A DNA stretch of 64,000 bases from CAWCXF01 sp963799455 (lineage in GTDB: Bacteria; Pseudomonadota; Alphaproteobacteria; Rhodobacterales; Rhodobacteraceae), in the NCBI GenBank assembly GCA_963799455.1, contig CAWCXF010000007.1, positions 372,001 through 436,000 on the forward strand. The letters are read 5' to 3'. This document shows, in pieces, positions 1 through 8,768 of this stretch. Within the stretch, counting starts at the first letter, position 1, and the number at the start of each line of letters is the position of its first letter. A program made the translations under genes and the position numbers. The notes beneath the pieces were generated by a model. The model saw only the letters and a program-made list of their open reading frames with translations. It was not told where the DNA came from and did not search any database.

Positions 1-945
1 GTCGGCGGTGAGCGGGTAGGAGGTGCTCGTCAGCATGGAGTCTAGACCGGCGTTGAAGCTCTCGAGGATGTACGCGTCGAGGCTACGGCGCCAGCTTGGG
101 CCTGCCGCGGCGAAGAGCTCGTACCCCTCGCCCGTTTTGACAACACCATCGAGTCGTTCCAGGTCGAGCCACTGGGCGTGGAACGCGTTGAGCGTTCGTT
201 CGAATCGCTCGTCTTCCATCAGCCGCTGCACCTGCGCGGCGAGAATGTCGTCGTCCTGCAGAGCGTCGCTTTCGGCCAGGTCGAGGAGCGTGTCGTCGGG
301 GCCCGAATGCCAGAGGAAGAACGAAAGCCGCGAAGCGACGGTGTAGCTGTTCGCGTCGACGAGCTCTCCATCGCCGCTCTGGCCCTCTTCGAAGCGATAA
401 AGGAACTGCGGCGAACGAAGAACCACTTCGAGCATCATCCGAAGGCCTTCCTCTCGCGTTTCTCCTGCATCGACGACGGCCATCAACATGTCCGACTCGG
501 CGGCTGTGACTGGGCGCCGCATGGCGCGTCGAAAGAACGGAGCCAGCTCCGGAGCGTCGCAGTCCTCGCAGCCTAACGCCGCTCGCAGCGAGGGCGCGTC
601 CATCTCCGCCACCAGCGTCTCCACCAGGATGCTCCGCTGCTCCTCAAGAAGCTCCGAGGCGATATGAGAATGGGCGTTGTTGACGAAAGTGTCCGTCCGG
701 TTCTCCGCGGGCAAGGGAGTCGCCGGGACCACACCGAGGAGGTCTTCGATGGCATAGCGATACTGGGCGCTCGTCAGCAGCGCCGCGGGCGCCCAGGCGA
801 CGTCCGGGGGGGCGTCCGCGCGAGGCTCCGTCACGGGACCTGGCCCTGAACCCGGCTCCACGCCGACGGCGCCGATCTCGCCCTGGCAGCCGATGAGCGA
901 GAATAGGGCCAAAAGTGCCGAGAATCCCTGCCTGTTTGGATGCAT
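1..945 (-). CDS. DUF1592-family lipoprotein, N-terminal part (runs off left edge)
   Basis: This is the first 315 codons, read from an ATG at 945; the 3' end lies outside the window. The first 20 residues are a lipoprotein signal with lipobox LIGC, so the product should be a membrane-anchored lipoprotein. A DUF1587-like stretch follows (LTSAQYRYAIEDLLG, about residue 57), then DUF1595/DUF1592 hallmarks (RRPVTAAE, LRSPQFLYRFE, SRLSFFLWHSGPDDTLL). Families with this order were first described in planctomycetes and usually end in DUF1588-DUF1585, which would lie off the edge. Their biochemical role is unknown. A second member occurs at 17824-16150, there followed by a DUF1552 gene, so a DUF1552 partner may lie just outside the left edge. 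Confidence 0.85.
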   Translation of the reverse strand, partial: MHPNRQGFSALLALFSLIGCQGEIGAVGVEPGSGPGPVTEPRADAPPDVAWAPAALLTSAQYRYAIEDLLGVVPATPLPAENRTDTFVNNAHSHIASELLEEQRSILVETLVAEMDAPSLRAALGCEDCDAPELAPFFRRAMRRPVTAAESDMLMAVVDAGETREEGLRMMLEVVLRSPQFLYRFEEGQSGDGELVDANSYTVASRLSFFLWHSGPDDTLLDLAESDALQDDDILAAQVQRLMEDERFERTLNAFHAQWLDLERLDGVVKTGEGYELFAAAGPSWRRSLDAYILESFNAGLDSMLTSTSYPLTAD

Positions 946-1037
946 GCTTAGCAGCCTAGAGGGGCTGCGCAGGCGTCTCCATAACCCCGTTGGCGGAGTG
1001 CTTGGAATAGGCGCCCGCGGAGAATCATTGACTCACC

Positions 1038-1643
1038 ATGGTCGCTCTCTTCATCGTCTTTGCCGTCGGGACGCCGATGGTCGCGCTGACGCTTTCCTAT
1101 CTCGTGCTCTTCAAAGATGGCGCCAAGAAAACGGGGCGCTGGGGCGTTCGGCGCCACAAAGTGCACGTGGGCGCATCTCCTTACCGGGCCGGAGATTCCA
1201 CCAAGGAGCTGCCTCAAGGCGCTCCCCTCGCGTTGCGCATCGTCTGCTGGTTGACCGCGATGGGCGGCGTCGCGACCTGTGCGCTTCTCGCGCCGGGGGG
1301 ACTGCTGCTGGTCTTCGTGGTTGGAGACCAAGGGCACGCCGTGATCTGCCTGCTCGTTCTTTCGGTGAGTCTATCGGGCTTCGCGGCCGGCGAGAGCCTT
1401 GTTCGCGTGGCGCGCCAGGTCACGCGGCATGAAGCGGTGGGAGCCCACGCCTTTCGCAACCTCTACGTCCATCACGCCGCCGTGGCGCTCACGATGATCC
1501 TCGTCGACCTGGTGTCGGGTCGTCTTGAGGTCGCTGTCTTCAGCGTGGTGGTGTGCCTGGCGATGGTGTCGTTCATCATGGCGGTGCACAGCGCTGCGGA
1601 GGTTCGGGTGACGAGGGCCGGCGAACGCACCGAAAGCGCGTAG
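1038..1643 (+). CDS. Multi-pass inner-membrane protein, unknown function
   Basis: A 201-residue hydrophobic protein, divergent from the DUF1592 gene with a 92-base gap. Membrane segments are visible at about residues 2-25, 66-96, 99-118 and 146-182, with a basic loop (KKTGRWGVRRHK) after the first one. I know no family for it and see no catalytic motif. Overlapping frames on either strand read as Arg-rich nonsense, whereas this frame gives clean hydrophobic blocks, which is the main support. The ATG at 1038 starts directly at the first membrane helix; no strong ribosome binding site is seen. Confidence 0.6.
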   Translation: MVALFIVFAVGTPMVALTLSYLVLFKDGAKKTGRWGVRRHKVHVGASPYRAGDSTKELPQGAPLALRIVCWLTAMGGVATCALLAPGGLLLVFVVGDQGHAVICLLVLSVSLSGFAAGESLVRVARQVTRHEAVGAHAFRNLYVHHAAVALTMILVDLVSGRLEVAVFSVVVCLAMVSFIMAVHSAAEVRVTRAGERTESA

Positions 1644-1907
1644 ACGACGCCAGGTGAGTGCTGGCCGATCTGCGCTTGGACCTCCAAGATCACTCAGAAA
1701 TCCGACAAACAGCGGTTTGACATGCAGGTGCGCATCCCAGAAGCCGCCGGCACGGTGCGAGGCGTGGTCCGCGGCTACCACATATTCGAGCTGAGGGGAC
1801 GAGCGAAGGCGGGTACTCCGGCCGCAACGCGGCCGTGGGGAGTTACGAGATGGACTCTAGACTCGCGATCGTGCTGTCCGAAGCACTTGGATTTGGTACG
1901 ATGAATC

Positions 1908-2333
1908 GTGTCGACGACCACACCCACCCTTGCGTTCGCGCACCATCGGAATCAGCTGATGGTCCTTGTGCACAGCCCGGAGCCGGTGGCGGATGCGGAC
2001 TGGACGGCATGGGTCGAGATGCTTCATCGCGAGTCGCCCAAAGCGGTCCTCGTGGTGTCGCCCACGGGTCGTGGGCCAGACGCAAAGCAGCGCCGCCAGG
2101 TCGCTGAATACATAGAGACGAGTAAGGCAACGCGGACGGCCGTCCTCTCCGATTCCGTCGCGGCGAGAGTGATCGTGACCGGCATGTCGTGGTTCAACTC
2201 CGGCATCCGAGCCTTTCGTATGAACGACATTGAGTTGGCGTACGTATACCTCGAGCTTGCGCCTGACGTCGTAGCAGACTTGGGTCCGCTGATTCGCTCG
2301 CTGAACGAACAGGTGGGCGCGGAAGCCCTGTGA
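1908..2333 (+). CDS. STAS/SpoIIAA-like small cytosolic protein
   Basis: A 141-residue protein starting at a GTG (1908). It has the alternating strand-helix pattern of small STAS-like proteins common in myxobacteria: HHRNQLMVLVHSP (strand), a helix ending in a hydrophobic strand KAVLVVSPTG, then TRTAVLSDSVAARVIVTG. There is no signal peptide or membrane segment. The gene at 49918-49502 seems to share this general plan. Regulatory function is only an inference from the fold. A strong hairpin terminator lies about 130 bases downstream. Confidence 0.6.
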   Translation: MSTTTPTLAFAHHRNQLMVLVHSPEPVADADWTAWVEMLHRESPKAVLVVSPTGRGPDAKQRRQVAEYIETSKATRTAVLSDSVAARVIVTGMSWFNSGIRAFRMNDIELAYVYLELAPDVVADLGPLIRSLNEQVGAEAL

Positions 2334-2460
2334 GGCCTGGCCTCCGAACGACAGCCGGGCCTCCGATAGCTTGGCTTGATGTCCCACCGCCACCGGCGCG
2401 CTCTTCGAGGAAGCCGACGAGCACCACAACGTGATCGGACTGGTGAACGACCCTTGCGAG

Positions 2461-2501
2461 GCAAAAGGGCTGCACCCGTTGATGGTGCAGCCCCGCTTTG
2501 C
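2461..2501 (+). terminator. Strong stem-loop, likely transcription terminator
   Basis: A perfect 10-bp stem (GGGCTGCACC at 2467-2476, GGTGCAGCCC at 2484-2493) with a 7-base loop is extended by GCAAA/TTTGC outside it. It sits between the STAS-like gene and the next plus-strand gene and can terminate either strand. There is no long T-run, so it is not a textbook intrinsic terminator. Confidence 0.6.
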
Positions 2502-2559
2502 TCATATGGTCGGCCCTACACTGCTTGTCGAAACGAGCAATAACTCTAGCACCCCACCC

Positions 2560-3261
2560 ATGTGGACTTGGACTCTCGCCTTCGTATGTTTGCTCTTCAG
2601 TGTGCCGGTCTCAGCGCAGGCGGAGCCTCTCGCGCCGAACGTCACGGCCCGAGGCGCGGCGGTGCTTGAGACGCTCGAACTACAAGCCGGAGAACGAGAA
2701 GCGGCACGACGCGTTCTCGGCCCCATCAGCCTCGCCGCCGGAGCGATGATGTTCGCGCCGGCCATCGCGGGGTTCGCTGACGAAGTCTACGGAGCCAAGC
2801 CGTCAGCGGGCTGGCTCCAGCTCGGCATCGGGACGCTTGCCCTCGTCCAGGGCGCCGTATGGCTCGCCATTCAGACCTCGCCGGAGGAGCGACTGGCCCG
2901 CTATCGGCGAGCGCAGGAGCGGGGACTCGACCGAGATGAGGTCGCGCGTTTCGAAGGCGAACTTCGAGGTCGGCGCACCGTCGCGCGGATGGAACGCGCG
3001 CTCTTCATGTGGAGCGGCATTGGGCTTCTCTTCGGCGGAACGCTTCAGCTCATCGTGCAAAGTCAGTCGGACGCTCCCCAGGGCCATCAGCGCGCGGGGT
3101 ACGCCTTCGGTGCCCTCTACGCCGCCACTGGCCTGGGACTCCTCGTGTACTCCTTCGTGCCCTCGCCCAGCGAGCGGCGACCCATGCAGTTTGGTCTCGC
3201 GCCGGTTTCGGACCAAGGTCGCGTCGCCGGCGCGAACCTTCAGATCTCCGGCGCGTTTTGA
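2560..3261 (+). CDS. Exported multi-pass membrane protein, unknown
   Basis: The reading frame is open from 2431, but the ATG at 2560 starts a clear signal sequence (MWTWTLAFVCLLFSVPVSAQA), so 233 residues is the preferred length. Further hydrophobic segments follow at about residues 56-75, 85-108, 145-165 and 178-200. A charged region (about 110-140) rich in Arg and Glu separates the second and third. No family was recognised. It is flanked by the hairpin at 2461 and, on the other side, by the convergent BNR-repeat gene. Confidence 0.6.
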   Translation: MWTWTLAFVCLLFSVPVSAQAEPLAPNVTARGAAVLETLELQAGEREAARRVLGPISLAAGAMMFAPAIAGFADEVYGAKPSAGWLQLGIGTLALVQGAVWLAIQTSPEERLARYRRAQERGLDRDEVARFEGELRGRRTVARMERALFMWSGIGLLFGGTLQLIVQSQSDAPQGHQRAGYAFGALYAATGLGLLVYSFVPSPSERRPMQFGLAPVSDQGRVAGANLQISGAF

Positions 3262-3360
3262 TCGCAAGGTGCTCCACCTACGCTGATCGATAGACGAACG
3301 GTGACGTCGATGCATCGCTGCACTTGAGGCATCGCAACGCGATCGAACGGAACGCGCGTC

Positions 3361-4152
3361 TCAGCCTACCGTCAGCACAACGCCTCGCGCGCCGGCCACG
3401 AGCACCTGGTCTCCAAAGGCCGCGGCGCCGAAGATCCAACCATCGATGTGGAACTGAGGGATCCTTCGAAACGTCGCGCCGTCGTCTTCGGAACGGAGGA
3501 TGACGCCCGCTTCGCCGACGACGACCACGACCCCGTTGTCGAGGCAGGCGAGGTTCTCCAAGGAGGTCAACACGCCACTCTTCACTTTGGAAAAGGAAGC
3601 GCCGTCGTCCGTGGATCGAAAGATGGCCCCTTTGGCGCCCACGGCCAACAGAGTGTTTTGAGGCGAACGACAGGCTCCCCAGAGTTCCGCCGAAGCGCGT
3701 AGCGAAGTCTTCGCGATCTGGCCACCACGAGACACATAGAGATAGCCGGCGCTGCTCGGGAGGACGGCTTCGCTGGGATTGCCTTGGGGCCGAGTGATCT
3801 CTCCTTCGACGTCCACCTGGGTCCAGGACTCTCCGCTGTCCGTGCTTCGGTACGCGCCGCTGTCGCCGGTGGCCCAGAGCGCACCGTCCACCCGCATCAC
3901 TGTATTGAGAACGGAAGTGGTGCCCGTCTGAACATCTTCGAAAGACTTGCCGCCGTTGGTCGAGCGCAAGAGCTTCCCAAACTGAGCTGCCAGGTAGATG
4001 GTGCCTCCATCCACGTGTGCATATCGAAGACCCGTCACGTCGTCGATCAACGTGAGCTCGCCGTCGTCGTCTCGTCGAAAGAGAGGCATCCGCTGAAAGG
4101 TCTGCCCGGCGTCATGGGATACGAACGCGAGGTTCATCCCGAGACCGCCCAT
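3361..4152 (-). CDS. BNR/Asp-box repeat (photosystem II stability factor-like) protein
   Basis: About 263 residues, almost wholly made of beta-propeller repeats with Asp-box motifs: SHDAGQTFQ, STNGGKSFE, STDSGESWTQ, STDDGASFSK and SEDDGATFRR, spaced about 40-50 residues apart. These mark sialidase/Ycf48-like propellers that often form scaffolds. The ATG at 4152 overlaps the upstream stop as TGATG, which suggests translational coupling. No signal peptide precedes it. The same frame stays open for about 55 codons upstream and looks protein-like (SSLYLMGGLGMN across the start), so a frameshift that split one longer protein is possible. Confidence 0.7.
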   Translation of the reverse strand: MGGLGMNLAFVSHDAGQTFQRMPLFRRDDDGELTLIDDVTGLRYAHVDGGTIYLAAQFGKLLRSTNGGKSFEDVQTGTTSVLNTVMRVDGALWATGDSGAYRSTDSGESWTQVDVEGEITRPQGNPSEAVLPSSAGYLYVSRGGQIAKTSLRASAELWGACRSPQNTLLAVGAKGAIFRSTDDGASFSKVKSGVLTSLENLACLDNGVVVVVGEAGVILRSEDDGATFRRIPQFHIDGWIFGAAAFGDQVLVAGARGVVLTVG

Positions 4153-5666
4153 CAAGTAGAGCGACGATCCGACACCGTCACACCGCAGAGCGTCCCGTGT
4201 TGCTCCAGCAAACGACGCTGCCGAAACGCAGGATTGAGTTCCGTGGGCGCCCTCGAAAAGAAGACCTCGACTTGACCCGGCTCGGCATGCGAGCGCTGGC
4301 CTTCGGTCCTACGCATCACTGGCGAGTTCCCAGGCGGAAGACCGATTTGCTGGTCAAGGAAGGTCGGAAGGTCGCACAGATCGTCGACCACGAGGCTGCC
4401 GTGGTAGCCCCAGATGCCTCCTGGCCCGACGTAGGTCGGCTCCTCCCGGACCAAGAAGGCAGCGATGCGTTCCGCCTGGTTCGCACGCAGCGGCTCGAAA
4501 ACCGGTGACTGCACGTAGGAGCGATAGTCGCTCATGTCTCTTTCGAAGCCTGCAAAACGTGTCGCCTCCAACGTCGCCATCGCCTCTGCGTGTCGGCCCA
4601 GCTGAGCGAGAACCGCGGCCAAGCGAAGGCTCAGCACATGCGAGCCGGACCGGTCGGTCTTCAGGAGGCTGTCCAAGAGGGCCTGCAATGCGTCCAGACT
4701 CGGCTTGAGCTTCGAGTGAGCGCCGCTGAGCAGATAGGCATCGAGAGTGTAGCAAGTCGCACGCAGGAAATGGCTCTGATCGACGAAACGAAACATCGCT
4801 GGCGACGTGCGAAGGAGCGCAAAGCGTGGCTCGATATAAGCTTCGTACGCACTCACCACTGCATGAGCTTCCGCCTCACTCATGGCGAGGAAAGGGAAGT
4901 CAGAGGGACTGCGTGGACTGTCGCCGAGGGACTCCAAAAAGTCGTCCAAATCATTCGGGTCGATGTCTGGGTTCGCCAAGAGGTCTGGGTTCGCCAAGAG
5001 TTCGTCTTGCTTCGCCCGGAGCGCATCGAACGCCGCATCATCTTCTGGCTCTTCTTCGTCGAGCCTCTTCTCTACGCTGTTGACGAGTGTCCTCACGAAG
5101 GACTCCGAGATCCGCTCCGCTTCGGCGTGTACGGCTTCGTAGTCGGCGTGGTCGGGCGTGTAGGAACGGAATGCGGCGTCCAGAGCCTCGGCCAGAGAGT
5201 GCTCCGACAGACAGATCGGTTCCTCGCGCCACTCATCCACCATCGCGTCAAAGAGAGCCGCTTGGTCCGTGTCATCAGCGCCCGTGAACTGTTCGAAGAG
5301 CGCGCTGGACTCGACCTCGTCCCAATCCATGATTTCATGGTCGACAACCATCAGCGCGCCTTTGTAACGACCGGCACATATCTGCAGCAGGTCGTCGCCG
5401 CCGTAGGAACTCCCGATCCAATAGCAGCACGATTCTAGTTCTTCGAGCTCCGGTGAGGAGGGATGCTCAAGCCGGGGAAAGTCAAAGCTGGCTACCGTGA
5501 GATGGATGTGAGCCTTTGAGAAATCGAGTTCACCCGCGTGCTCCAGGAGATAAGCGTAGTCCGGCTCGAGCTGCGGGGACTCGCTGTGGACCCCGCGTGG
5601 CCCGCTGATTTTCTGGATCAGATTGCGGTGCGTTTCGAGAACGGTCTGGATAGATTTTGTGCTCAT
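4152..5666 (-). CDS. Large acidic cytosolic protein, possibly SMI1/KNR4-like at the N-terminus
   Basis: 504 residues, no signal peptide or membrane helix. The segment CYWIGSSYGGDDLLQICAG...GALMVVDHEIMDWDE (about 81-118) resembles the core of SMI1/KNR4 (SUKH) domains, where a Gly-rich strand pair is followed by a conserved Asp-His-Glu; this match is tentative. The middle is acidic and has a short tandem duplication (DELLANPD / LLANPD). The C-terminal half is helical and TPR-like (LSLRLAAVLAQLGRHAEAMATLE). The last 40 residues become Arg-rich and may be read in the wrong frame. It is coupled to the BNR gene by TGATG. Confidence 0.55.
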   Translation of the reverse strand: MSTKSIQTVLETHRNLIQKISGPRGVHSESPQLEPDYAYLLEHAGELDFSKAHIHLTVASFDFPRLEHPSSPELEELESCCYWIGSSYGGDDLLQICAGRYKGALMVVDHEIMDWDEVESSALFEQFTGADDTDQAALFDAMVDEWREEPICLSEHSLAEALDAAFRSYTPDHADYEAVHAEAERISESFVRTLVNSVEKRLDEEEPEDDAAFDALRAKQDELLANPDLLANPDIDPNDLDDFLESLGDSPRSPSDFPFLAMSEAEAHAVVSAYEAYIEPRFALLRTSPAMFRFVDQSHFLRATCYTLDAYLLSGAHSKLKPSLDALQALLDSLLKTDRSGSHVLSLRLAAVLAQLGRHAEAMATLEATRFAGFERDMSDYRSYVQSPVFEPLRANQAERIAAFLVREEPTYVGPGGIWGYHGSLVVDDLCDLPTFLDQQIGLPPGNSPVMRRTEGQRSHAEPGQVEVFFSRAPTELNPAFRQRRLLEQHGTLCGVTVSDRRST

Positions 5667-5812
5667 GAGGTCTCGTACCTTACCAAGATCCGCGCCAAGG
5701 AATCTTCGCAGTTCGTGGATGATGGCGACGTGCCCCTTGCCGAAGAACGCAAGAGTTGCCTCACCAAGCCGCCGCTATCCCGTCCCCCGCCCAAACACGC
5801 CAAACATAACGA

Positions 5813-5842
5813 AGGGCAGCCCGAGCGAACTCGGACTGCCCT
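5813..5842 (-). terminator. Hairpin terminator between two minus-strand genes
   Basis: AGGGCAG-C-CCGAG (5813-5825) pairs with CTCGG-A-CTGCCCT (5830-5842) around a CGAA loop. It lies about 80 bases past the end of the stress-protein gene and before the start of the 504-residue gene, which fits a terminator separating the two transcripts. Confidence 0.6.
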
Positions 5843-5920
5843 CCATGGACAATAATGACAGACGCTCGCTTGCGTCTGAAAATCTTGCGGCCGGGTTCGA
5901 CCGCAGAACGTGCGGAACGT

Positions 5921-6422
5921 TCAGGCGTTCACGATGCGAATCGGATCCGTCTTGTTCTCGAGGTCGTCGACGATCGTTTTGTTGAAGTTCGTCTTCGTCT
6001 CCACTCCAACGAGGACCGCTTCTTCCTTGAGTGCCTTCTCGTACAGCGCAGCCTCGTGCTCGGGAATTCCTGAAGCCGACCAGTCCACCGACGGCACCAC
6101 CGGCGGCAGCGCCTGCACCGAGTCCCGCGAGGGCTGTCATGATGGGACCGGCGGCGAGGAAGCCGACGCCCGGGATCACCACGCCAGCGGCGGCTGCTGC
6201 CGTCGCGCCGATCGCGCCGAGCGTGCCGCCGATGGCTGCACCCGTCGCGCCTCCCTCAGGAGCCTTGGTGGCTTCGTTCACGGCGAAGTGTGTGTCGTGC
6301 GTCTTGTCGCTCATGAGCACGCTGATCTCGTCAGGCTTGATGCCAGCGGCGACCAGGTGGTCGACGGCGAGGGAGGCTTCGTGGGCATTCTTGTAGGCGA
6401 CGACGCGTGTGTTGCTAGACAT
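5921..6422 (-). pseudogene. General stress protein (YflT/DUF1269-like), frameshifted
   Basis: Starts at ATG 6422 (MSSNTRVVAYKN...). The N-terminal YflT-type fold (AVDHLVAAGIKPDEISVLMSD) is followed by a long Gly/Ala-rich amphipathic hairpin (about residues 55-108). The frame then breaks at about 6075. The typical C-terminus (GIPEHEAALYEKALKEEAVLVGVE...VDDLENKTDPIRIVNA, stop at 5921) continues in another frame. Both halves are needed for the family, and the total length (about 166) is normal. One inserted or missing base explains it. Members usually respond to osmotic or desiccation stress; that role is family knowledge. Confidence 0.8.
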
Positions 6423-6722
6423 GATTCTTCTTTCGGAGTTGTGCGCGTCGTCATCGACGCGCGTGATTTGCCCGACAGACTTTGCAACGATGAGGCCAGC
6501 GTGTGCCATGACGCGTTTCGCACTGCTATCCCAGGATATCAGCGGAGCTCTTTGGCGTCGGCGAACCTCAGCTCTTCGCCTCAGGCTTAATCGTTGAGTG
6601 CAAGTCTGCCCCACATGTGGCGAGGCGCCATGGAGGTGTCAGCGCGTCAGGACACCGAGCCCGGCTTGAGCTCATGGATCGGCGTCGCTCTGGACCGTGG
6701 AACGGAACAAGTGTAGTGCGCT

Positions 6723-8454
6723 TCAGCCGCGGAGCGCGCTGAAGAGCAACGTCGGTACCTTCGAGCAGCGAGCCGCTGGCGTAGACGTCCGTGAGCTTGC
6801 GGCCGACCTCGTGGGCGGTCTTGTTGGTGACGAACCAAGGCGGCTTGGGGAATACCTTGAAGGGCCCACGGATGACGCTCTTCTCGGGCTTATCGAAGAG
6901 GAAGGCGTTGTGCACGATGCCGATGCCGCTCTGAATGTCCTCGATAGGTGTGGCCCGGGTAGGCGCCCCAACGGTCACGCCAAAGCCGTAGGCGAGCGCG
7001 GGCCAGTGGTTGACGACGACGGAGCCGTACTTGAGATCCTCGATGGCGGTCTCGACGGCGTCGCTGTGGCGTCTTCTCGGTGTCGGGGTGCACGATGATG
7101 CAGGCGTTGAGCGTGCCCCAGAGCGTGTCGTTGGCAAAGTCGACCGCTTTGTTGATGAACTCCACGCCGCTCGGCGGCAGGGAGCGCGATCTCGTCGTGA
7201 CGCCACAGAAGCTTCTGCGTGAAGCAGAGTCGTCCTTGTCTTCCGGATCGAGATCGTCGATGAGCGTCCAGGGCAGACGGCTTCGCTCTTCGGGACCGAA
7301 CATCTCGGCGTCAGGGTGCGCCTTCTACCCACGTGGCGTGACGCTCTCGGCGCCGGGGTAGTAGGGGTAGCGCTGCGGGGATGTCGTAAGGCGGCGCGCA
7401 CCGCATCGAGGAGGCCTCGCGCGCTGGGCCAGCCCTCGTGGTGTGATGATGACGCGGGCCGCGTTGCAGTTGAAGCCGCCGTTGTTGCGAGCGTGTGAGG
7501 CGATGTTCTCGGCGTGGAAGTCCAGCTCCGACTCGCTCCACTTGCCCGGCACCACGATGATGGGGCTGACGTTGCCAAGCTCGCTGGTGATGCGCTTCTT
7601 GTTCAGCGGCTCGTCCTTTTCCTTGCGCTCCTCGCCTTCCTCGCCGATGCCATACACGATGGCGTCGTGGGTCTTGTCGCTGCCCGTGATGTGGATCTCG
7701 TCGACGTGTCGTGCTGGCACAGGTACGCGCCGACGTCGGCGCCGCCGTAGGCCACTCGCAAGAAGCCGCGATCGATGAACTCCGCGAAGGCCTCCTCGAT
7801 GAATCGGCCCGAGGTACTCGTTGACCGGGTTCATCTTGAGGATGCACACCTGACCTTCGGCGAAGAGCTTGTAGACGACGTCCAGCGGCCCGATGGAGGC
7901 CACGTTCCCGGCGCCGAGCACGAGCGCGACCTTCCCCTCGGGGCTTTGCTCTTGTAGAACACGCCCATCGTGTCCGCGAGGTTCTCGTCGGTGACGCCCT
8001 CTTGCATCCAGACCTCTGCGGTGAAGTCCGCAACAGCAGCTTGTCCAGGTCATGTGGGGAAGACCTGGGCTACGACCTTGCCGCCGGGGCGGGTTGTGAC
8101 CTCGCCGGGAAGCTGTGGGCTGCCTTGGTCGCGGATTTCTTTGAGCGTGCGCGTCAGCAAACGAATGTTGCGAAGAAGCACGGCGGGGCCGCCGAGCCAC
8201 TCTTCGGCTTCGTCGGGCGTGCCGAGACGAATCTGCTTGGCCTTGCATCCGGCGTGGACCCAGCGCTCGGCGATGGCGTGGGTGCTCACGCGCAGGGACT
8301 CGAGGATGTCGAGACGCGCCGAGAGACCAAGGCTCGCCCACTCCGCCGCGTTGTCACGAAGCACCGCGAGGGCGCCATCGCATTCGCTTTGGCTGGTCGG
8401 CGGGATCTGGCTCTGGGCTTCGGGGATGGCGGCTGAGCCGTGCTGCAGATTCAT
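6723..8454 (-). pseudogene. Aldehyde dehydrogenase family protein, heavily frameshifted
   Basis: Family segments of one aldehyde dehydrogenase appear in order but hop between all three frames: N-terminus from ATG 8454, GAGNVASIGPLDVVYKLF (NAD-fold), TGSDKTHDAIVYG (dinucleotide Gly motif), SELGNVSPIIVVPG (general-base Glu), GGFNCNAARVIIT (catalytic Cys), GVEFINKAVDFANDTLWG, PKPPWFVTNK and the C-terminal LFSALRG ending at 6723. I count roughly ten frame changes (for example near 8055, 8030, 7935, 7815, 7700, 7440, 7060 and 6750). Catalytic residues survive. Either this is a recently dead gene or a stretch of poor sequence. As written it cannot make the enzyme. Confidence 0.85.
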
Positions 8455-8768
8455 GTGTTTCTCCGGTTAGGGGCTACAACATGCGGTCCACGCGCCGGCA
8501 GTGCAACACTGCGCGCCGAAAAGCGAACATCGGAAAACGCCGGTCGCCTGAGGTCTGCTCACGAAACCTCGGGTCCGATCAAAACCCGAACACCGAGCGC
8601 CCGAGCGGAGCCAGAGACGCTGTCGCGATAGCGACATCATCGAACAGAATCGTCTGATCGCCCTATACTTCGAACCGCGTTCTTCGAACCGCTCACGCTC
8701 TCGCATCGCCGTGGCCCGGGGCGTCAACGATGAATATTACTTCGTCCGAGGCTCAAACCCGACCGAAG
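8455..8768. other. Intergenic region, nothing convincing
   Basis: A 314-base gap between the aldehyde dehydrogenase start and the end of the AAA+ gene. Open frames here are Arg/Ser-rich and unlike proteins. It presumably holds the promoter of the dehydrogenase, but I see no clear -35/-10 or -24/-12 box. Confidence 0.4.

Noticed and set aside
893..1432. Long plus-strand frame overlapping the first gene start
   Set aside because: Arg/Gly-rich shadow of the membrane protein frame, typical of high-GC DNA.
4590..5438. 282-residue plus-strand frame
   Set aside because: Antisense of the large acidic protein, with no motif and no start signal.
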